A DNA stretch of 39,592 nucleotides from Syntrophaceae bacterium (GCA_003141615.1 PLMV01000118.1:1-39592), one strand, 5' to 3'. Counted from the stretch's first letter, positions 23,851 to 31,209 are shown. Notes: generated by a model from the letters alone, not told the origin. Numbers and translations are program-made.

Positions 23851-24747
23851 ATGCCCATGAATTCAAATATACATCAGTGCGAAAAATCAAAACTCCTCCG
23901 TAAGCCCCCCTGGCTCAAAGTACGCCTGCCTTATGCGGAAGAATGCCGAAAAATAAAAACAACTCTTGCCGAGCTTCAACTGCACACTGTTTGTCAGGAG
24001 GCGGCCTGTCCAAATATGGCTGAATGCTTTGCCGGTGGTACTGCAACTTTTCTAATTATGGGCAATATCTGCACACGCGACTGCCTTTACTGTAATGTTG
24101 AGCACGGCAAACCCGTGTCCATTGATGAAAAAGAAATTCATCATTTAATCGGCGCTGTACAGAAGATGAAACTGGAATATGTTGTAGTTACTTCCGTTAC
24201 TCGTGACGATCTGCCGGATGGCGGCGCACAAGTCTTTTCTCAGTGTGTCAGCAAATTGCGCAAGGCTTTGCCTGCCTGCAAGATCGAAGTATTAATTCCC
24301 GATTTTCAGGGAAATCAGGCGGCTCTGGAAAAAGTAATTGCCGCTAAACCCTATGCTATCAACCACAACATGGAAGTTGTGAAGCCAATATTTGCACAAT
24401 TACGGCCGCAGGGGAATTACGATATTTCTCTGGAACTGCTTAAAAATATAGGTTCGTCTCCTGTTATTTCCAAGAGCGGCTTCATGGTGGGCTTTGGCGA
24501 AAGCCGTGAAGACATTTTACAATTGATTGACAATCTGGCTTCTGTATCCTGCTCGCGCCTCACCATCGGGCAATATCAGCAACCGACCCTGAAACATTGG
24601 CCGGTAGCAAAATACTATCACCCGGATGAATTTGCCGAGTTCAAAGAAATTGCGTATCAAAAAGGTTTTCAACACGTGGAAGCGGGGCCCTTGGTGCGCA
24701 GTTCGTATCACGCGGCAAAAGCAATCCAAGGGTCAAGGGTAAAGTAG
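23851..24747 (+). CDS. lipA: Lipoyl synthase
   Basis: Radical SAM enzyme that inserts two sulfurs into octanoyl groups on lipoyl domains, here most likely GcvH. The auxiliary cluster ligands are Cys48, Cys53 and Cys59 (CX4CX5C) and the SAM cluster ligands Cys74, Cys78 and Cys81 (CTRDCLYC). The conserved C-terminal RSSYHA, whose serine binds the auxiliary cluster, is present. Length 298 aa. ATG 23851 or ATG 23857 could start; neither has a clear Shine-Dalgarno site. No lipB, lipM or lplA lies in the window. Confidence 0.95.
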   Translation: MPMNSNIHQCEKSKLLRKPPWLKVRLPYAEECRKIKTTLAELQLHTVCQEAACPNMAECFAGGTATFLIMGNICTRDCLYCNVEHGKPVSIDEKEIHHLIGAVQKMKLEYVVVTSVTRDDLPDGGAQVFSQCVSKLRKALPACKIEVLIPDFQGNQAALEKVIAAKPYAINHNMEVVKPIFAQLRPQGNYDISLELLKNIGSSPVISKSGFMVGFGESREDILQLIDNLASVSCSRLTIGQYQQPTLKHWPVAKYYHPDEFAEFKEIAYQKGFQHVEAGPLVRSSYHAAKAIQGSRVK

Positions 24748-24759
24748 TAAGGGGAAAAT

Positions 24760-25122
24760 ATGGCTGAAGAAAGTAAAGGCTTTCAGGGATTAAAAGCATG
24801 GCAAAAAGCATATGATTTAGCTTTGCACATATATGTTTTGACAAAAAGTTTTCCCAAAGGGGAAACTTATGGCCTTGTGACGCAGTTACAACGAGCCGTA
24901 GTTTCCGTTTCGGCAAATATTGCTGAAGGATATGAAAGGCAACACCGGAAAGAATATTTGCAGTTTTTATTTATTGCGAAAGGATCACTTGGTGAAACTG
25001 AAACTTATTTATTGTTGGCGAGGGATTTGGAGTACATAACGCCAACCGAATATGCAATTGCCGATGAAAAAAGAAAGGAGACCTCTAAACTTTTAAGGGG
25101 CTTAATCAAATCTCTATCCTGA
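24760..25122 (+). CDS. Four-helix bundle protein (23S rRNA intervening-sequence type)
   Basis: A 120-aa protein with the family pattern GFQGLKAWQKAYDLALHIY, FPKGETYGLVTQLQRAVVSV, ANIAEGYERQHRKEYLQFL and GSLGETETYLLLARDL. The fold is a four-helix bundle that forms a pentamer in known structures. The family was first seen in intervening sequences of 23S rRNA genes, but free-standing copies are common; the function is unknown. It starts 12 nt after lipA and ends 89 nt before lpd, so it is embedded within the glycine-cleavage gene set. Confidence 0.85.
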   Translation: MAEESKGFQGLKAWQKAYDLALHIYVLTKSFPKGETYGLVTQLQRAVVSVSANIAEGYERQHRKEYLQFLFIAKGSLGETETYLLLARDLEYITPTEYAIADEKRKETSKLLRGLIKSLS

Positions 25123-25211
25123 TTTATGCATTCAAATTGCCCCTTCGCTACATGACCCTTGACCCTTTTGTATCATTACGTGTACGATTCCATAAATTGT
25201 GAGGTTTAATT

Positions 25212-26570
25212 ATGTCTGAAAGTTATGATCTGATTGTGATTGGCGGCGGGCCGGGAGGCCTGGCAGCAGCCGAACTTGTCGCGGCAAAGAAAAAAAGCGT
25301 CCTCATTATCGAAAAAGATGGCTGGGGCGGCACCTGTACTCATCGCGGATGTATACCCACCAAGGCACTGCTTACTTGCAGCAAATTTTATGCGGATTTG
25401 AAAAAACTAAAAAGAGTAGGCATTAATATCGCCGAGATATCAATTGATTTTTCCGCAATCAAAAAACATCAGCAGCAAATTGTGAAAGTGTCCGCTCTCG
25501 GTGCGCAAAAGGTTCTCACCGATGCCAAAGTAGAAACAAAATTGGGAACAGGCGAAATTATTTCCCCCCGAGAAGTGCGCTTTACCGATTCATCCGGAAA
25601 GAGCGAAGCCTTCTTTACTCAAAATATCATCATTGCCTGGGGTTCTCAGCCGCAGATGCTTCCGGGAATTAATCCCTCCGATCGTGTTTTAACTTCAGAT
25701 GGCATTTTAAATTTAAATTTACTTCCTCCCCGTATAATAATTGTCGGGGGCAGCTTTATCGGTGTGGAATTTGCGACTTTTTTTGCCGAACTAGGCGTAA
25801 AAGTAAACTTAGTAGAACTATTGGAACAGATTCTTCCGAACGAAGATCATGAAGCGGTCGATTTGCTCCGGCAGGAATTGATCCGTCTGGGCATTAACAT
25901 TCACACATCGACAAAACTGGAAAGCCTGAAAGATACAGACAGCGGAGTTGTAGTGCAGGCGCAAAAAAATGGCGAACAATTAGAGCTGAACGCCGACTAT
26001 GCTCTGCTTTGTACGGGCAGAAAGCCTTTATTGAACACAGAAGAGCTAGACAATCTGGGAATTGAATATACAAAAGGCGGAATCAAAATAGATAAAGATA
26101 TGATGACGAATATGGCTGGTATTTACGCAGTCGGTGATGTTACCGGCGGTATGATGCTGGCGCATCGGGCGACACAACAGGCAAAGGTCGCCGCCGGACA
26201 TATTTGCGGAGACGGTACTTTTAATTATAACGAAAACTTTATTCCTTCCGTAGTGTATAGCCATCCGCAAATTGCACGCGTAGGCTATACGCAGAAACGC
26301 GCTCAGGAAGAAGGCCTGTCCATAGAAGTTGTAAAATCCTCTTACAGCGCCAACATTATTGCCCGCGCCGAATTGATGGGGCAAGGTTTTGTGAAAGCCA
26401 TCTTTCATCAAGATAAGCTTATCGGCGCAACTATCGTCGGCGACCACGCGGCAGAACTTATTACACCTCTTGCTCTTGCGGTATCCAATGGACTGACTAA
26501 AAAGCAATTGCGTTCATGGGTTATACCGCACCCGACGCTAAGTGAAATATTTATACCGCTTCTTGGCTGA
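25212..26570 (+). CDS. lpdA: Dihydrolipoyl dehydrogenase (L protein)
   Basis: FAD enzyme that reoxidises dihydrolipoyl-GcvH with NAD+. It is 452 aa, with the FAD motif GGGPGG at residues 11-16, the redox disulfide Cys42/Cys47 in GGTCTHRGCIPTK, the NAD motif IIVGGSFIGVEFA, and the catalytic His440-Glu445 pair in HPTLSE. GAGG lies 9 nt before ATG 25212. Completes the P, H, T and L set of the window. Confidence 0.94.
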   Translation: MSESYDLIVIGGGPGGLAAAELVAAKKKSVLIIEKDGWGGTCTHRGCIPTKALLTCSKFYADLKKLKRVGINIAEISIDFSAIKKHQQQIVKVSALGAQKVLTDAKVETKLGTGEIISPREVRFTDSSGKSEAFFTQNIIIAWGSQPQMLPGINPSDRVLTSDGILNLNLLPPRIIIVGGSFIGVEFATFFAELGVKVNLVELLEQILPNEDHEAVDLLRQELIRLGINIHTSTKLESLKDTDSGVVVQAQKNGEQLELNADYALLCTGRKPLLNTEELDNLGIEYTKGGIKIDKDMMTNMAGIYAVGDVTGGMMLAHRATQQAKVAAGHICGDGTFNYNENFIPSVVYSHPQIARVGYTQKRAQEEGLSIEVVKSSYSANIIARAELMGQGFVKAIFHQDKLIGATIVGDHAAELITPLALAVSNGLTKKQLRSWVIPHPTLSEIFIPLLG

Positions 26571-26615
26571 TGAAATTGATTTACAAAGAAAACAAATCAG
26601 TAATTGGTGATGAAC

Positions 26616-27299
26616 ATGGCAAGAACTTTGACTACCTATGTTGATTTAGAGCGATTGCAGACCTTAGGCGAAAGAGCATCAATAATAATCCGACTAATGA
26701 TGGCTGGGAATGATATTGCTTTAGCAAATCAGTGTCTTGGATACTATAAAGATGAAGCGTCATCAGTAAATAATGACATTCGACGTGGGGCTGGGTTATA
26801 TTTTATAAAAATGCAGTGTGGCCATATGAATGAAGCAATAATGCTAATTGAAGAAATAAATAAAGATGAATATCTTCTGGAAAGAGTTAAACGTTGTTCT
26901 GGCTTTGCGAAGGACGCATTTGACAAACTAAAAAAATGTTTAAGTGGCGGCTGCGACGAAAAGAAGTTTGCACAGTATATTAGACAGATACGCCATAATA
27001 CGGCATTTCATTATAGTAACAAATTGGTTGGCAAGGCATTAGCTGATCGAGCAGGCAGAACTGAATCAAGACGATCGAAAATAACATGTGGAGATAATAT
27101 TAGTCTTTGGCGGCTCCATCTTGCCGATGACATCCTAGATAGTATTGTATGCAGACATATATGGAAAATACCAAGAACTGCTAGCAGTCGGCAGGAAGCC
27201 GATAACATAGCAGACTTTGGAGGAGATTTATGCGTTGCATTTTTGGATTTTAGCGGGGAATATATATTTAGGTTTGTGAAAGAGCATGCAGCATATTAA
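26616..27299 (+). CDS. Hypothetical protein with HEPN-like RxxxxxH motif
   Basis: About 227 aa from ATG 26616; an ATG at 26610 and a TTG at 26604 are alternatives. It is mainly helical. The segment FAQYIRQIRHNTAFHYSNK has Arg followed by five residues and His, matching the Rx4-6H motif of HEPN RNases, and IRHNTAFHY resembles a segment I recall from HEPN-type hypothetical proteins. No family was recognised with confidence. It is more AT-rich than lpd, has a weak ribosome binding site, and no evident partner nearby. Confidence 0.6.
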   Translation: MARTLTTYVDLERLQTLGERASIIIRLMMAGNDIALANQCLGYYKDEASSVNNDIRRGAGLYFIKMQCGHMNEAIMLIEEINKDEYLLERVKRCSGFAKDAFDKLKKCLSGGCDEKKFAQYIRQIRHNTAFHYSNKLVGKALADRAGRTESRRSKITCGDNISLWRLHLADDILDSIVCRHIWKIPRTASSRQEADNIADFGGDLCVAFLDFSGEYIFRFVKEHAAY

Positions 27300-27376
27300 T
27301 AAACTTTTAAAGGTAGTCATTTGATTTTCTACTTACATTGTATCACTAACCTGGAAATGGAACAAAGGAGAGCAAC

Positions 27377-27727
27377 ATGAAGTTAATAAATTACACATCG
27401 GTTCCACTAACCCATTTTGATAATGATCAGGCCAAGGGAGTTGCTGGCCGCGTGGTTGTTGGCAAGAATGACGGGGCTGATAATTTTTGTATGCGGATTT
27501 TCGAAATTGCTCCGGGAGGAAATACGCCGAAACATATTCATCCATGGGAACATGAAATGTTTATTCACGCGGGTGGTGGTGAAATATACGGCAATGGCAA
27601 GTGGAATCCTGTCAAGCCCGGAAATGTTATTTTTATGCCGCCCAATGAAGAACATCAAGTCAGAAATACCGGCGAGGAATTATTGATTTTGGCCTGCCTA
27701 GTTCCGTCAATCGCGCCTGAACTATAA
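27377..27727 (+). CDS. Cupin domain protein
   Basis: A 116-aa single-domain cupin. The metal-binding first motif is PKHIHPWEHEMFIHAGGGEIYGNG (two His, Glu and His in order, near residues 55-75) and the second is PGNVIFMPPNEEHQVRNTG. Such small cupins can be isomerases, dioxygenases or sensors; substrate unknown. GGAG lies 7 nt before ATG 27377. The TAA stop forms part of the arm of the following family B palindrome. Confidence 0.85.
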   Translation: MKLINYTSVPLTHFDNDQAKGVAGRVVVGKNDGADNFCMRIFEIAPGGNTPKHIHPWEHEMFIHAGGGEIYGNGKWNPVKPGNVIFMPPNEEHQVRNTGEELLILACLVPSIAPEL

Positions 27728-27936
27728 TACCACGTTTCTTCTTCGGCTAACTTTGGTGGCATCGTCGTCGGCTTCCTCAACGTATAACCTGAAGGTCACA
27801 CGTTTTCATATACGCCTGCGGAGCCTCCTCCTTGCCTCACTGAAGTGGGACAGTTCAACTAACGAATTCCACTTTACTCCGCAACTGTAATTCGAGTTTC
27901 ACTGCCGTCGCGTTATCCTTTAAATAAACATGGTAT
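27727..27936. repeat. Family B palindromic element, copy 3 (enlarged)
   Basis: Ends ATACCA and TGGTAT are complementary and the first overlaps the cupin stop codon. Shares CTTCGGCTAACTTTGGTGGC, GTCGTCGGCTTCCTCAACGT and TACGCCTGCGGAGCC with the copy at 36703. It carries the module TAACCTGAAGGTCAC at 27785-27799 and an extra segment of about 70 bp (27838-27908) absent from the other copies. Lies between convergent genes. Confidence 0.82.
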
Positions 27937-27959
27937 AAAAATTTTATATCATCTTTAAT

Positions 27960-29300
27960 TTAGAAATGGTTTACATACTCAGCGGCTTTTTCGCCGGCCA
28001 CATATCCGGTCGAAAATGCGGCCTGTAAATTATAACCGCCGGTATCGGCATCAATATCCATAATCTCGCCGCAAAAGTACAGCCCGGTAATTAACTTGGA
28101 AGCCATTGTGCGCGGGTCTATTTCCGTAAGAGAAACACCGCCTGCTGTAACTATAGCTTTTTCTAAAGGCAGTGCCGATTTAATATTGAATCGTAGTGCT
28201 TTGAGGAGTTCAATAATTTTTTCTCTTTCAGGGGCAGTGATCTGGTGCGCCAGCTTTTCTTTATCAATTCCGGTCAGTTCGATAAATGGTTCAATCATCT
28301 TTGCGGGCAGATATTCTTTCATGATGCTGCTGATTTTTTTTTTGCTGGATTTATCCAAATCCCGCTGCAGACGCTTGTGTAATTGTTCTCTGGTCAAGGC
28401 CGGCTTTAAATCAATTAATATGGAAACAGGGCCTTTTTCCAAAGCCTCAGCGACAGCTAAACTCATCAACAAAATAATGGGGCCGCCTAATCCAAAATGA
28501 GTGAAGATCATTTCTCCGAAGCGGCTTTCAATTACCGGCGGCCGGGGTGATCTTTTTTCCCCGCGTCCATAGACGCAATCAGGCGTGAGTGCAGAATCAA
28601 TTACGGCCGCTTTATCCCGAAACGCCGTAGCGCGTACATTGCGCAGACTTACTCCTTGCATGGATTGAGCCAGTTTCTGTTCGTGCGCTATCAATGGCAC
28701 TAATGCCGGTTTAAGTTTAACTATATTGTGTCCCAATCCGGCACTGATTTTGTAGCCATCGCCGGTGGAACCGGTAGAAGGCCATGTGGCACCGCCTGTC
28801 GCCAAAATCACCGCTTTAGAGCGATAGTTTCCATTTTGCGTTTTGACGCCGCAAACCGCATTATCTTGGATGGCGATTCCAGTTACTTTAGTGTTTAGTT
28901 CTATCTGCACTTTATTTGCGGCAAGATATTTTTTAAAAACGCGCACGACATCATGAGCGTCATCGGAAACAGGAAAGATTCTGCCGCCCCGTTCTACCTT
29001 AGTGGCAAGGCCGTAGTTATTCAAGAAGCCAAGTAATTCCGGACGGAAAAAATTATGGAACGCGCTGAAAAGGAAACGGCCGTTATCTCCATACATGGAA
29101 ATGAAATCCTTCAATTCTGCCGAATTGGTTAAATTGCAACGCGTCTTGCCGCTGACCAGAATTTTTTTGCCGCAACTGTCGGTTTTTTCCAAAAGTAAAA
29201 CTCTGGCGCCGAGTTGGGCCGCTCTGCCTGCGGCCATAAGGCCCGCAGCTCCGCCGCCAACAACAATAATATCGCTATCTATTTTTTCGTCTGTATTCAT
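27960..29300 (-). CDS. HI0933-family FAD-dependent oxidoreductase
   Basis: A flavoprotein of about 446 aa of the HI0933 (BaiN/YhiN-like) family. The N-terminal dinucleotide motif IIVVGGGAAGLMAAGRAA is followed by the family signature GKKILVSGKTRCNLTN and, at the C-terminus, GLYFCGEIMDIDADTGGYNLQAAFSTG. The physiological substrate of most members is unknown. ATG 29300 (GGAG 10 nt upstream) is preferred over the longer frame to 29336, whose extra residues are not conserved. Confidence 0.87.
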   Translation of the reverse strand: MNTDEKIDSDIIVVGGGAAGLMAAGRAAQLGARVLLLEKTDSCGKKILVSGKTRCNLTNSAELKDFISMYGDNGRFLFSAFHNFFRPELLGFLNNYGLATKVERGGRIFPVSDDAHDVVRVFKKYLAANKVQIELNTKVTGIAIQDNAVCGVKTQNGNYRSKAVILATGGATWPSTGSTGDGYKISAGLGHNIVKLKPALVPLIAHEQKLAQSMQGVSLRNVRATAFRDKAAVIDSALTPDCVYGRGEKRSPRPPVIESRFGEMIFTHFGLGGPIILLMSLAVAEALEKGPVSILIDLKPALTREQLHKRLQRDLDKSSKKKISSIMKEYLPAKMIEPFIELTGIDKEKLAHQITAPEREKIIELLKALRFNIKSALPLEKAIVTAGGVSLTEIDPRTMASKLITGLYFCGEIMDIDADTGGYNLQAAFSTGYVAGEKAAEYVNHF

Positions 29301-29371
29301 CAGTTTATATCTCCACTTGCTCGAGGGGCGTAACATGAAAGAACATAACCGGTCAATACCGCAAATTGGAA

Positions 29372-29460
29372 TCGCCCGGCTCCAGCCGAGCGAGGAATGC
29401 GCTACAATTCACGGGAGGTCGCGTTACAGGGAGCCTTCGTCTCCCACTGAAGGAGGGGCA
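29372..29460. repeat. Family C structured repeat, short copy
   Basis: Shares GGCTCCAGCCGAGCGAGGAA, TGCGC, CACGGGAGGTCGCGTTA and GGGAGCCTTCG in the same order with 7446-7610, but lacks the middle 10-bp palindrome of that copy. It lies between the divergent flavoprotein gene and the sigma-54 promoter region. Confidence 0.65.
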
Positions 29461-29497
29461 CTCATGTAAAATTGCTGATGAATTATTCTCCATGGCA

Positions 29498-29512
29498 GGG
29501 GAGTTATTCCCC
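29498..29512. promoter_or_regulatory. Candidate activator binding site upstream of sigma-54 promoter
   Basis: GGGGA-GTTAT-TCCCC is a perfect short inverted repeat about 95-110 bp upstream of the -24 element, a usual distance for enhancer-binding protein sites. The link to the nearby NtrC-type regulator is inference. Confidence 0.4.
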
Positions 29513-29606
29513 ACTTATTGTCTGAAAAAAGTGGCAAGCAATTTTAACAAAAAATATTTATCAATTATTTTAATAACATAGATATTATTGATTTATATTT
29601 CTTTGT

Positions 29607-29622
29607 TGGCATGTAAGTTGCT
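29607..29622 (+). promoter_or_regulatory. Sigma-54 promoter
   Basis: TGGCATGTAAGTTGCT fits the sigma-54 consensus TGGCACG-N4-TTGCT with one change. The invariant GG (29608-29609) and GC (29620-29621) are separated by exactly 10 nt. Transcription would start near 29632, about 13 nt before the GGAGG site of the gene at 29660. Confidence 0.8.
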
Positions 29623-29659
29623 ATTACATATTTCAGAAATGTTATGGAGGTGGTTCATA

Positions 29660-30040
29660 ATGAAAAAAGCGTTATGGTATGTAGTTGGCACGGTTTTTCT
29701 TTTGTCAACCTTAGCTTTTGCCGCTGATAGGGCCGCTTCCCCTGTTAAGGTTGATCCGGTTAAAACAAATATTGTCAAAGCCGCCAAAATGCATGCTACA
29801 GGAAAAGTTATAGAAATTTCTGATGCATCTATTAAGATTGAACGTACCGTAAAGGGTGCTGTGGAAACTATGGAGTTTGCTTTAGAAAAACCTGTAAAAA
29901 ATGTTATTGTAAACGATTCTGTAAAAATAGCATACATTGAAAATGATGGTAAATTAATAGCATCGAGAGTGGCCAAAGTCACTTTCAAGAAAAAAGAAAT
30001 TAAGCCGGCTGAGATAAAGCCTGCTTCAGGTAAAAAATAA
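29660..30040 (+). CDS. Small exported protein, DUF5666-like
   Basis: A 126-aa protein with a Sec signal peptide (MKKALWYVVGTVFLLSTLAFA, residues 1-21). ATG 29660 has GGAGGTGG upstream; a longer frame from 29588 runs through the promoter. The mature part ATGKVIEISDASIKIE ... VIVNDSVKIAYIENDGKLIASRVAKV has the strand pattern of DUF5666/OB-like periplasmic proteins, by eye. The tail is Lys-rich (KKKEIKPAEIKPASGKK). First gene after the sigma-54 promoter and upstream of the three Lys/Ala-rich genes, with which it shares an export signal and basic tail. Confidence 0.75.
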   Translation: MKKALWYVVGTVFLLSTLAFAADRAASPVKVDPVKTNIVKAAKMHATGKVIEISDASIKIERTVKGAVETMEFALEKPVKNVIVNDSVKIAYIENDGKLIASRVAKVTFKKKEIKPAEIKPASGKK

Positions 30041-30109
30041 TTAGTTAGAGTCCCTTAATTTAAAGGGTGGCATTAAAATAAAACAAAATTTAAGAAGGAG
30101 GATTTTAAG

Positions 30110-30343
30110 ATGAAGCGTTTAGGATTATTTGTTGTTGCATTGGTTTTCGCATTTTGCACCACCGTAATGGCGGCTGAGCCCGTAGCAGCTCCCGTAGCAG
30201 CTCCCGCCACAGAGAAGGCTGATGCCGCAAAAGTTGTTGTAAAGAAAGCCGCAAAGAAAGCCAAAAAGAAAGTAAAGAAAGCCGCGAAGAAAGCCGAAAA
30301 GAAAGTTGAAGAAGAAGCTCCTGCTGCTCCTGCAGCAAAATAA
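30110..30343 (+). CDS. Exported lysine/alanine-rich protein, copy 1 (77 aa)
   Basis: Signal peptide MKRLGLFVVALVFAFCTTVMA (residues 1-21), cleavage expected after AMA-type VMA, leaving about 56 residues made almost only of Ala, Lys, Pro, Val and Glu. The core KKAAKKAKKKVKKAAKKAEK at about 44-63 is a strongly basic helix-prone repeat like histone H1 tails, but the protein is exported, so a chromatin role is unlikely. The architecture recalls the E. coli acid-shock protein Asr (signal peptide plus disordered Lys/Ala-rich region) without evident homology. AAGGAGG precedes the ATG. Function unknown. Confidence 0.82.
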   Translation: MKRLGLFVVALVFAFCTTVMAAEPVAAPVAAPATEKADAAKVVVKKAAKKAKKKVKKAAKKAEKKVEEEAPAAPAAK

Positions 30344-30369
30344 GTTTGTAAAAACTTTATGTAATTATA

Positions 30370-30400
30370 AAGAAGGGACAGGTAAAGCCTGTCCCTTCTT
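30370..30400 (+). terminator. Terminator after Lys-rich copy 1
   Basis: Perfect 13-bp stem AAGAAGGGACAGG/CCTGTCCCTTCTT with a 5-nt loop, followed by TAATTT. Confidence 0.88.
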
Positions 30401-30453
30401 TAATTTAAAAAGTTAGTATTAAATAAAACAAAATTTAGAAGGAGGATTTTAAG

Positions 30454-30720
30454 ATGAAGCGTTTAGTATTGTTTGTTGTTGCATTGGTTTTCGCATTTTG
30501 CACCACCGTTATGGCGGTCGATAAGCCCGCTGTTGCTCCAACACAGGAACAGGCTGTAGCCGCCGAAAAGGCTACTGTTGTAAAGGATGAAGCGAAAGTA
30601 AAGGCTGATGCGAAGAAAGCCAAAGCCGCGAAGAAAGCCAAAAAGAAAGTAAAGAAAGCCGCAAAGAAAGCTGCCGAGAAGAAGGCTGATGAAGCCGCCG
30701 AAGCAGCTCCGGCAAAATAA
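30454..30720 (+). CDS. Exported lysine/alanine-rich protein, copy 2 (88 aa)
   Basis: The signal peptide MKRLVLFVVALVFAFCTTVMA is identical to copy 3. The mature part of about 67 residues begins VDKPAVAPTQEQAVAAEKA, continues with a mixed Lys/Asp/Glu segment, then the basic block KKAKAAKKAKKKVKKAAKKA, and ends in an acidic/Ala tail EAAEAAPAK. Low-complexity and probably disordered or a single helix. The ribosome binding site AAGGAGG is identical to its sister genes. The minus-strand ORF opposite it is a compositional shadow. Confidence 0.83.
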   Translation: MKRLVLFVVALVFAFCTTVMAVDKPAVAPTQEQAVAAEKATVVKDEAKVKADAKKAKAAKKAKKKVKKAAKKAAEKKADEAAEAAPAK

Positions 30721-30745
30721 GTTTGTAAAAACTTTATGTGGTTCT

Positions 30746-30778
30746 AAAGAAGGGACAGGTTTTGCCTGTCCCTTCTTT
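30746..30778 (+). terminator. Terminator after Lys-rich copy 2
   Basis: Perfect 14-bp stem AAAGAAGGGACAGG/CCTGTCCCTTCTTT with loop TTTTG. Confidence 0.88.
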
Positions 30779-30832
30779 AAATTAAAAAGTTAGTATTAAA
30801 ATAAAACAAAATTTAAGAAGGAGGATTTTAAG

Positions 30833-31108
30833 ATGAAGCGTTTAGTATTGTTTGTTGTTGCATTGGTTTTCGCATTTTGCACCACCGTAATGGCGGTCGA
30901 TAAAGCCGCTGTCGCTCCGACAAAGGAAGAGGCTGTAGCAGCCGAAAAGGCTGATGTTGTAAAGGATGAGGCGAAAGTAAAGGCTGATGCTAAGAAAGCC
31001 AAAGCCGCTAAGAAAGCCAAAAAGAAAGTAAAGAAAGCCGAAAAGAAAGCTGCCGATAAGAAGGCTGATGAAGCCGCCAAAGCAGCCGAAGAAGCTCCGG
31101 CAAAATAA
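30833..31108 (+). CDS. Exported lysine/alanine-rich protein, copy 3 (91 aa)
   Basis: Same signal peptide as copy 2, then a mature part of about 70 residues: VDKAAVAPTKEEAVAAEKA, a charged linker, the basic block KKAKAAKKAKKKVKKAEKKA, and the tail KADEAAKAAEEAPAK. It differs from copy 2 by scattered Ala/Glu/Lys changes and three extra residues near the C-terminus, so the family is evolving by repeat change while signal and flanks stay fixed. Function unknown; a periplasmic or surface polycation that binds acidic polymers is one possibility. Confidence 0.83.
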   Translation: MKRLVLFVVALVFAFCTTVMAVDKAAVAPTKEEAVAAEKADVVKDEAKVKADAKKAKAAKKAKKKVKKAEKKAADKKADEAAKAAEEAPAK

Positions 31109-31133
31109 GTTTGTAAAAACTTTATGTGGTTCT

Positions 31134-31169
31134 AAAGAAGGGACAGGTTTTACCTGTCCCTTCTTTTTT
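31134..31169 (+). terminator. Terminator after Lys-rich copy 3
   Basis: Perfect 14-bp stem AAAGAAGGGACAGG/CCTGTCCCTTCTTT with loop TTTTA and a continuing T run to 31169. Confidence 0.92.
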
Positions 31170-31203
31170 GTTTACTGCTAGTTAATTATTCTTATTTTTG
31201 ATA

Positions 31204-31209
31204 TATAAT
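31204..31209 (+). promoter_or_regulatory. -10 box (TATAAT) just before the sensor kinase start
   Basis: A perfect TATAAT ends 7 nt before ATG 31217, so transcription would begin at or next to the start codon. No good -35 element is visible, and no Shine-Dalgarno site precedes the ATG. Confidence 0.4.

Larger units (their letters stand above)
30072..30401 (+). repeat. Tandem gene unit 1
   Basis: First of three direct copies (others 30417-30779 and 30795-31169). Each holds the same leader (ATTAAAATAAAACAAAATTT then AAGGAGG), signal-peptide coding sequence, a Lys/Ala-rich coding region of variable length, the word GTTTGTAAAAACTTTATG after the stop, and a GGGACAGG terminator. Start codons are 344 and 379 bp apart. 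Confidence 0.85.
30417..30779 (+). repeat. Tandem gene unit 2
   Basis: Second copy of the gene unit; the leader, signal-peptide DNA and terminator are nearly identical to units 1 and 3, while the mature coding part differs in length and repeats. Confidence 0.85.
30795..31169 (+). repeat. Tandem gene unit 3
   Basis: Third and longest copy of the gene unit, closest to unit 2 in sequence. Its terminator has the best T run of the three. Confidence 0.85.

Noticed and set aside
30435-31080. Minus-strand ORFs rich in Ala/Phe/Ser opposite the Lys/Ala-rich genes
   Set aside because: They are compositional mirror images of the AAG/GCC-rich coding strand, lack ribosome binding sites, and run across the terminators.
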